A stretch of 10,595 nucleotides of DNA from Roseburia sp. CAG:309. GTDB taxonomy: Bacteria > Bacillota > Clostridia > Lachnospirales > Lachnospiraceae. A model generated the notes under the pieces. The model searched no databases. It saw only the letters and a program-made list of their open reading frames with translations, and was not told the origin of the DNA. Position numbers and translations under genes: made by a program. Below are positions 6,762-10,595 of the stretch, piece by piece. The stretch lies in contig FR894045.1 in assembly GCA_000434115.1 (NCBI GenBank), positions 1 to 10,595 on the forward strand, read 5' to 3'. How positions within the stretch are numbered: the first letter of the stretch is position 1; the number at the start of each line of letters is the position of its first letter.

Positions 6762-6768
6762 ATATAAT
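6740..6768 (+). promoter_or_regulatory. Promoter of the Fur-like/DUF3793/flavodoxin operon
   Basis: TTGCAT (6740-6745) and perfect TATAAT (6763-6768) with a 17-bp spacer. The spacer contains the terminator T-run. The predicted start is near 6775, leaving a leader of about 75 bases before the ATG at 6850. Confidence 0.75.
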
Positions 6769-6794
6769 AAGTTAGTAATAACTAACATAAGTTA
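6767..6794. promoter_or_regulatory. Candidate operator: palindrome GTTAGT-AATA-ACTAAC
   Basis: GTTAGT (6771-6776) and ACTAAC (6781-6786) are perfect inverted repeats around AATA, placed over the predicted transcript start. The octamer ATAAGTTA occurs twice as a direct repeat at 6767-6774 and 6787-6794, exactly 20 bp apart, about two helical turns. This is a likely repressor site, probably for the Fur-like protein encoded just downstream (inference). It does not match the Fur or PerR consensus well, and the TTAGT/ACTAA core partly resembles DtxR-type sites. Confidence 0.5.
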
Positions 6795-6849
6795 TGCACA
6801 TAATACAAAAAGTAGTTGCACATAATCAAGAGATATGGAGGGCTTGATC

Positions 6850-7290
6850 ATGGAAAATGAAAAACGTGAATTTATTATAAAAAAACTGAAAGAAAAGGGC
6901 TTTCGCATTACCAGACAGCGAAGAATGCTTTTGGATGTCATTCTTGCCAATGAATGTTCCAGCTGTAAAGAAATATTTTTTGAAGCATCACGCCGTGATA
7001 ATGGAATCGGAACAGCAACGGTATACCGTATGGTAAATCTGCTGGAGGAAATTGGTGCGATTGACCGCAAAAATATGTATAAAATTTCTTATCCAAACGA
7101 CTGCTCGCTGGAAGAAGCGTGTATCGTAGAGATGAGTGATGATTCGACGTGCCGTCTGTCTGCGAAAAAGTGGAATGAGGTGCTGCGTGCCGGACTTGAA
7201 GCATGCGGATATCTTCAGGAACGCGAAGTCACAGGAATCATCTTACATCCTTGCAGCTGTGAGCAGGAGGAATTAGGGCATGCCGTATGA
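6850..7290 (+). CDS. Fur-fold transcriptional regulator with non-canonical sensing domain
   Basis: Protein of 146 residues. The N-terminal winged helix is clearly Fur-like: GFRITRQRRMLLDVI (17-31) and a recognition helix region GTATVYRMVNLLEEIGAI (54-71), followed by the wing with NMYKIS. The C-terminal half is unusual. The histidine-rich metal site (HHDH type) is missing, and only H133 and H144 are present. Cysteines are numerous instead: C36, C39, C85, C91, C101, C119, C135 and C137. The signal may thus be redox, thiol, or a metal bound in a different way, rather than classic ferrous iron. ATG 6850 follows GGAGGG (6837-6842) by 7 bases. It overlaps the DUF3793 gene by 11 bp, and flavodoxin is third in the operon. 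It probably controls its own promoter through the palindrome at 6771-6786 (inference). Confidence 0.87.
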   Translation: MENEKREFIIKKLKEKGFRITRQRRMLLDVILANECSSCKEIFFEASRRDNGIGTATVYRMVNLLEEIGAIDRKNMYKISYPNDCSLEEACIVEMSDDSTCRLSAKKWNEVLRAGLEACGYLQEREVTGIILHPCSCEQEELGHAV

Positions 7291-7885
7291 GCAGATGAAA
7301 GAATATCACAGCAGAGGAATTAAAGAATCCGTCAATATACTGATGGCGATGCATTGTGGACCGATGCTGAGGGGACTTCGAAATGAAGTGATCTTATCTG
7401 TGGAAAACCGGTTGATGAAAGAGATGATATCGCAGTTACAGGATACACCATATGGATATCTGATCCTAAACCGGGGAAAGAAAAAATGCCTTGTCATGCT
7501 GTATCATATCGAAAGATTTTGCCGGTATATTTCGCAAAAAGAAATTATAGAGGCATTGGATAGATTTGGCTACGGACTGTCGGAAGAAAAAAGTCCGGAA
7601 GAAAATATGATACGAGCTTTATTTGGAATTGCACAGGCGATGTCAGAATATTACGCGGGCAGAAAAGAGTTTCCGCATGAACTGGGATATATCCTCGAAT
7701 ATCCACTACACGATGTAGAAATGTTCATTAAAAATCAGGGCCAGAATTCTCTGATGACCGGATACTGGAAAGTATATGACAATCTGGAAAAGGCAAAGGA
7801 AACCTTTAAGAAGTATGATCAGGTGAGAGAACAGGCGATTGCAGATGTTATGGCAGGCAAAATGTTTTACGAGCTTGCTATATAA
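7280..7885 (+). CDS. DUF3793 family protein
   Basis: Protein of 201 residues that I recognise as the DUF3793 family of Firmicutes, typically found beside flavodoxin and Fur-type regulators. The most family-like part is KEFPHELGYILEYPLHDVE, with FPHELG at 131-136. Near the N-terminus is MAMHCGPMLRGLR, and in the middle KKKCLVMLYHIERFCRYIS has two further cysteines. There is no signal peptide or membrane segment, so it should be cytoplasmic. The biochemical role is unknown; context suggests iron, haem or redox metabolism (inference). ATG 7280 follows AGGAGG (7265-7270) by 9 bases and overlaps the end of the regulator gene, implying translational coupling. A 45-bp gap, holding a small TGTGC-GAT-GCACA hairpin (7899-7911), separates it from the flavodoxin gene. 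Confidence 0.82.
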   Translation: MPYEQMKEYHSRGIKESVNILMAMHCGPMLRGLRNEVILSVENRLMKEMISQLQDTPYGYLILNRGKKKCLVMLYHIERFCRYISQKEIIEALDRFGYGLSEEKSPEENMIRALFGIAQAMSEYYAGRKEFPHELGYILEYPLHDVEMFIKNQGQNSLMTGYWKVYDNLEKAKETFKKYDQVREQAIADVMAGKMFYELAI

Positions 7886-7930
7886 TCAATAAATGAAATG
7901 TGCGATGCACAGGAAAATGGAGGTAAAAAG

Positions 7931-8356
7931 ATGAGCAAAGTTAGTATTGTTTACTGGAGTGGAACTGGAAATACACAGAAAATGGCAGAGGCTGTTGCGG
8001 AAGGCGTAAAAGAAGCCGGAGCAGAAGTCGATTTGAAATTTGTATCGGCTGCATCCGTAGATGAACTCGCTGCTGAGCCGGCATTTGCCCTTGGCTGCCC
8101 TTCCATGGGAGCAGAGGAACTTGAAGATGCTGAAATGGAGCCATTTATGGCTGACCTGGAAAGCAAGATTTCCGGTAAAAAGATTGCCTTATTCGGCTCT
8201 TACGGATGGGGCGGCGGTGAATGGATGCGTGACTGGGAAGCGCGTGTTCAGAGTGCCGGCGCAACTGTTGTAAACGGAGAAGGCATCATAGTAAACGGAG
8301 AGCCTGACGATGATACCATCGAGGAATTAAAGGCTCTTGGCAAGGCATTGGTATAA
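7931..8356 (+). CDS. Short-chain flavodoxin
   Basis: Protein of 141 residues, the usual size of short-chain flavodoxins. It is a soluble FMN-binding electron carrier that replaces ferredoxin when iron is scarce. The phosphate-binding loop is WSGTGNTQKMA (9-19), next to the first beta strand KVSIVYW. Later come the ALGCPSMGAEELED loop, where the FMN ring binds, and KKIALFGSYGWGGGEWMRDW, typical of clostridial flavodoxins. ATG 7931 follows GGAGG (7919-7923) by 7 bases; an earlier in-frame start at 7898 has no good site. It is last in the operon with the Fur-like regulator and DUF3793, consistent with induction under iron limitation or redox stress. A promoter-like TTGGTA/TATAAT pair overlaps its last codons. 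Confidence 0.95.
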   Translation: MSKVSIVYWSGTGNTQKMAEAVAEGVKEAGAEVDLKFVSAASVDELAAEPAFALGCPSMGAEELEDAEMEPFMADLESKISGKKIALFGSYGWGGGEWMRDWEARVQSAGATVVNGEGIIVNGEPDDDTIEELKALGKALV

Positions 8357-8376
8357 ATCTCCTTTCATTATATAAT
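8348..8376 (+). promoter_or_regulatory. Candidate promoter overlapping the flavodoxin stop codon
   Basis: TTGGTA (8348-8353) and perfect TATAAT (8371-8376) with a 17-bp spacer, and no coding start within 200 bp. The predicted start is near 8383. It could drive the structured RNA that ends at about 8528. The -35 matches four of six positions. Confidence 0.5.
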
Positions 8377-8382
8377 TGTTCA

Positions 8383-8528
8383 GGTTCAGCGTCACATTGA
8401 TCCTGAATAGTTACCATTTTGATAGAATCCAAAGCAAAAAATTCGATCATGAGCATAGCAGCTTCTGACAACTATCACTGCGGCACTTCGAAAGAGGCTG
8501 CGTCAGAAGACTCATGATCGGATTTTTT
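8383..8528 (+). ncRNA. Candidate structured small RNA (about 146 nt)
   Basis: A promoter-like pair (8348-8376) and a strong terminator (8435-8529) bracket a stretch with no credible reading frame. A hairpin TTCAGGTTCA/TGATCCTGAA (8379-8388 with 8398-8407, one mismatch) lies at the start. Inside the terminator arms, CTTCTGAC (8462-8469) pairs with GTCAGAAG (8502-8509). GCAGC (8458-8462) and GCTGC (8497-8501) could pair in pseudoknot order. I recognise no known RNA family. The alternative is simply the 3' UTR and terminator of the flavodoxin operon. Confidence 0.35.
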
Positions 8529-8529
8529 G
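8435..8529. terminator. 19-bp-arm terminator with a 57-nt interior
   Basis: Bases 8435-8453 (CAAAAAATTCGATCATGAG) pair with 8511-8529 over 19 positions, with one G-T wobble. The right arm ends in six T and the left arm begins with six A, so it could end transcription on either strand. It is the only strong terminator after the flavodoxin gene. The 57-base interior (8454-8510) has its own 8-bp stem, which is unusual for a plain terminator. Confidence 0.7.
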
Positions 8530-8581
8530 ACACTTTTTTTCTGTTTTCGATATTTTCCCCAAAGCATTGGTGCATTATAAT
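8527..8581 (+). promoter_or_regulatory. Candidate promoter region of the GH127 gene
   Basis: Two weak options are visible. Consensus TTGACA (8527-8532) lies 18 bp before TATTTT (8551-8556). A perfect TATAAT (8576-8581) lacks a recognisable -35 at the right spacing. A strong -10 with a poor -35 would fit an activator-dependent sugar promoter, but no operator is identifiable. Confidence 0.4.
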
Positions 8582-8614
8582 AAAAATAGTTAAATGCGAA
8601 AGGAAGGGAAAATA

Positions 8615-10595
8615 ATGAATCGACAGAGTAAAGGAATATCATTAAAAAAGATTCAGGTGACAGATCGCTTTTTGAAACGTGAGATGGAGCTTGCGAGAAC
8701 GGAAGTCATCCCCTATCAATGGGACGCTCTCAATGATAACGTCGAGGGGGCAGAACCGAGTTTCTGTATGCGTAATTTTAAACTGGCGGCAAAACTGGGG
8801 GAAAAACGAAGAGCACAGGGGCAGCAAAGCCTCCCGGTGTGGACAACCGAGGAATTTAATCTGGTGCCGGAAAAAGGACAACTGATGGAAGACCGGTTTT
8901 ATGGATTTGTATTTCAGGATACCGATTTTTCCAAATGGATCGAGGCGGTCGGTTATTCTCTGGCGGCACATCCGGATCCGGAACTTGAAAAACTGGCAGA
9001 TCAGGCGATTGACATTGTGTGTGCGGCGCAGTATGAGGATGGGTATCTTGATACCTTTTATATTATCAATGATCCGTCCAAACGGCTTACCAACCTGCGT
9101 GACCACCACGAATTGTACTGCTTTGGACATCTGACCGAAGGGGCAGTCGCTTATTATGAAGGGACGGGAAAAGACAAATTATTAAAAGCAGCGATGCGTT
9201 TTGCAGATTACGTTGAAGCACATTTTGGAGAAGAACCGGGAAAATGCAAAGGCTATCCGGGACATGAGATTGCAGAGATGGCATTGGGGAGACTGTATGA
9301 ACTCACGGGAGAAGACCGCTATCTGAAACTTGCGGCATTTTTTGTAAATGAGCGTGGGAAAAAGCCGTATTATTTTGATAAAGAACATGGAATTGTGAGG
9401 GATCCCGCAGAGGACAATGACGATTATTATCATCAGGCACACCTTCCGGTACGCGAACAGAAAGAAACTGTGGGACACGCCGTGCGCGCCGTTTACCTCT
9501 ACACGGGAATGGCAATAATTTCCAAATACACAGGAGATGAGACACTGCAAAATGCCTGTGAACGACTTTGGGACAACATGACAAATGAAAAAATGTATAT
9601 TACCGGAGGAATCGGCGGAACACCGGAGGGAGAGGCGTTTTCTTATCCATTTCATCTGCCGAACGACCGCATGTACAACGAAAGCTGTGCGGCGATCGGA
9701 CTGGCGTTTTTTGCAAGAAGAATGCTGGAAATGTCACCGAAAAACAAATACGCCGATGAAATGGAACGCGCGATATACAATACCGTTCTTGGCGGTATGG
9801 CATTGGACGGAAAAAGTTTCTTTTATGTCAATCCGATGGAGGCTTATCCCGAAGGGATCCGTCACGATGCGCAGTTAAAGCATGTGGTGCTTCCGCGGCA
9901 AAAGTGGTTTGGGTGCGCCTGCTGTCCACCAAACATCAATCGTATCCTGAACTCGGTGGCACAGTATGCGTACAGTGAAAATGAAGATACTCTGTTTATG
10001 CATTTGTATTGTGGTGCAGACATTGATACCGAATTTTCTGGCAAAAGAGTGAAAATTCAGGTGACATCCGCATATCCTTGGGAGGAAAAGGTTCAGATTG
10101 CATTTGAAATGAAAGAGGCGGTGCCTTTTACCTATGCGATCCGCCTGCCAGGCTGGTGTCCGGAAGCAGAAGTGCTGGTAAATGGGGAGAAAGCCTGTGG
10201 AGAAGAAAAAGACGGTTACCTGTATATTTCCAGAAACTGGGAAAATAGTGACCGCATAGACTGTGTATTTCCAATGAAAGCATTGTATTATCAGGCGGAT
10301 ACCAGAGTGCGCGACGATATCGGAAAAGTGGCATTAATGCGCGGGCCGGTCGTATACTGCGTGGAAGAGGTGGATAACGGAAAAGAATTGTCTCTTCTTC
10401 AGGCAGATACCTCGTTTGAACCTCAGATCGTGGACGAAAAATGGAATCTTGCCGGGGCGGAAGATGTCGTCCGGCTGCGGGGCAGAGGACGTCGGATCGT
10501 GCCGCGGGAAGGAAAACTTTATCAGCCGTTTTGTGGATATCAATACGAAGAAACAGAGATTACATTTATTCCATATTATACCTGGTGCAACCGCG
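8615..10595 (+). CDS. GH127 beta-L-arabinofuranosidase (HypBA1-like), 3' end cut off
   Basis: Open reading frame with no stop before the window edge, about 660 residues. This is close to the 658 of Bifidobacterium longum HypBA1, and the sequence ends at PYYTWCNR, near the family C terminus, so few residues are missing. The enzyme releases beta-L-arabinofuranose from plant hydroxyproline-linked or other glycans. Catalytic landmarks align with correct spacing: E340 (GEAF) with acid/base Glu322, E356 and C358 (NESC) with zinc ligands Glu338 and Cys340, and C436-C437 (CCPPN) with nucleophile Cys417 and zinc ligand Cys418. No signal peptide is visible, so it is probably cytoplasmic, acting on imported oligosaccharides. 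ATG 8615 follows AAGGAAGGG (8600-8608) by 6 bases. Genes for transport or arabinose use may lie to the right. Confidence 0.93.
   Translation, partial: MNRQSKGISLKKIQVTDRFLKREMELARTEVIPYQWDALNDNVEGAEPSFCMRNFKLAAKLGEKRRAQGQQSLPVWTTEEFNLVPEKGQLMEDRFYGFVFQDTDFSKWIEAVGYSLAAHPDPELEKLADQAIDIVCAAQYEDGYLDTFYIINDPSKRLTNLRDHHELYCFGHLTEGAVAYYEGTGKDKLLKAAMRFADYVEAHFGEEPGKCKGYPGHEIAEMALGRLYELTGEDRYLKLAAFFVNERGKKPYYFDKEHGIVRDPAEDNDDYYHQAHLPVREQKETVGHAVRAVYLYTGMAIISKYTGDETLQNACERLWDNMTNEKMYITGGIGGTPEGEAFSYPFHLPNDRMYNESCAAIGLAFFARRMLEMSPKNKYADEMERAIYNTVLGGMALDGKSFFYVNPMEAYPEGIRHDAQLKHVVLPRQKWFGCACCPPNINRILNSVAQYAYSENEDTLFMHLYCGADIDTEFSGKRVKIQVTSAYPWEEKVQIAFEMKEAVPFTYAIRLPGWCPEAEVLVNGEKACGEEKDGYLYISRNWENSDRIDCVFPMKALYYQADTRVRDDIGKVALMRGPVVYCVEEVDNGKELSLLQADTSFEPQIVDEKWNLAGAEDVVRLRGRGRRIVPREGKLYQPFCGYQYEETEITFIPYYTWCNR

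Noticed and set aside
7876..7886. Internal promoter for flavodoxin (TGC-TATATA extended -10)
   Set aside because: No -35 at a suitable distance, and it overlaps the DUF3793 stop codon. Co-transcription from 6740 is simpler.
8435..8529. Miniature transposable element with 19-bp terminal inverted repeats
   Set aside because: The A-run/T-run ends are what a terminator needs, and no target-site duplication is evident. Other genomic copies would be needed to revive this.
8642..9130. 162-residue open frame on the minus strand
   Set aside because: It is antisense to the conserved N-terminal part of the GH127 gene and has no coherent motif.

Overview
The window looks like chromosomal DNA of a low-to-mid GC Gram-positive anaerobe of the Clostridia, most likely a gut Lachnospiraceae member. 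This is inferred from strong AGGAGG-type ribosome binding sites, TTGACA/TATAAT-type promoters, a stand-alone radical SAM/DUF4130 pair, a Fur-like regulator/DUF3793/flavodoxin operon, and a GH127 arabinofuranosidase. No phage, insertion sequence or CRISPR array is visible.

Layout. 1-188: the end of a 52-53 bp tandem repeat array that probably continues to the left. 309-1598 (+): a two-repeat membrane protein of the CmpB 'putative ABC-transporter permease' family. 1623-1701: a long hairpin with a T-run whose loop holds the promoter of the next operon and two LexA-box-like sites. 1702-3881 (+): a translationally coupled two-gene operon of a radical SAM protein with a helix-hairpin-helix tail and a DUF4130 protein, a pair predicted to act in DNA modification or repair. 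3823-5244 (-): a MATE transporter, convergent with and overlapping the end of that operon. 5403-6678 (+): a zinc-ribbon single-pass membrane protein and an orphan Hpt phosphotransfer protein, behind a consensus promoter. 6850-8356 (+): a Fur-fold regulator, a DUF3793 protein and a short-chain flavodoxin in one operon, with a palindromic candidate operator over the predicted start site. 8348-8529: a possible small RNA with its own promoter and a 19-bp terminator stem. 8615-10595 (+): a GH127 beta-L-arabinofuranosidase that runs off the right edge with only its last few residues missing.

How the parts work together. The radical SAM/DUF4130 pair with LexA-like sites fits an inducible DNA-maintenance module whose reaction is unknown. 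The Fur-like/DUF3793/flavodoxin operon fits an iron- or redox-responsive unit that supplies an iron-free electron carrier, but its regulator lacks the usual Fur metal ligands, so the signal may differ. The zinc-ribbon and Hpt genes suggest a membrane or envelope protein co-expressed with a phosphorelay intermediate. The GH127 gene probably opens a plant-glycan locus to the right. The best candidates for undescribed biology are the radical SAM/DUF4130 module with its nested promoter-terminator, the unusual Fur-like regulator, and the structured RNA at about 8383-8528.
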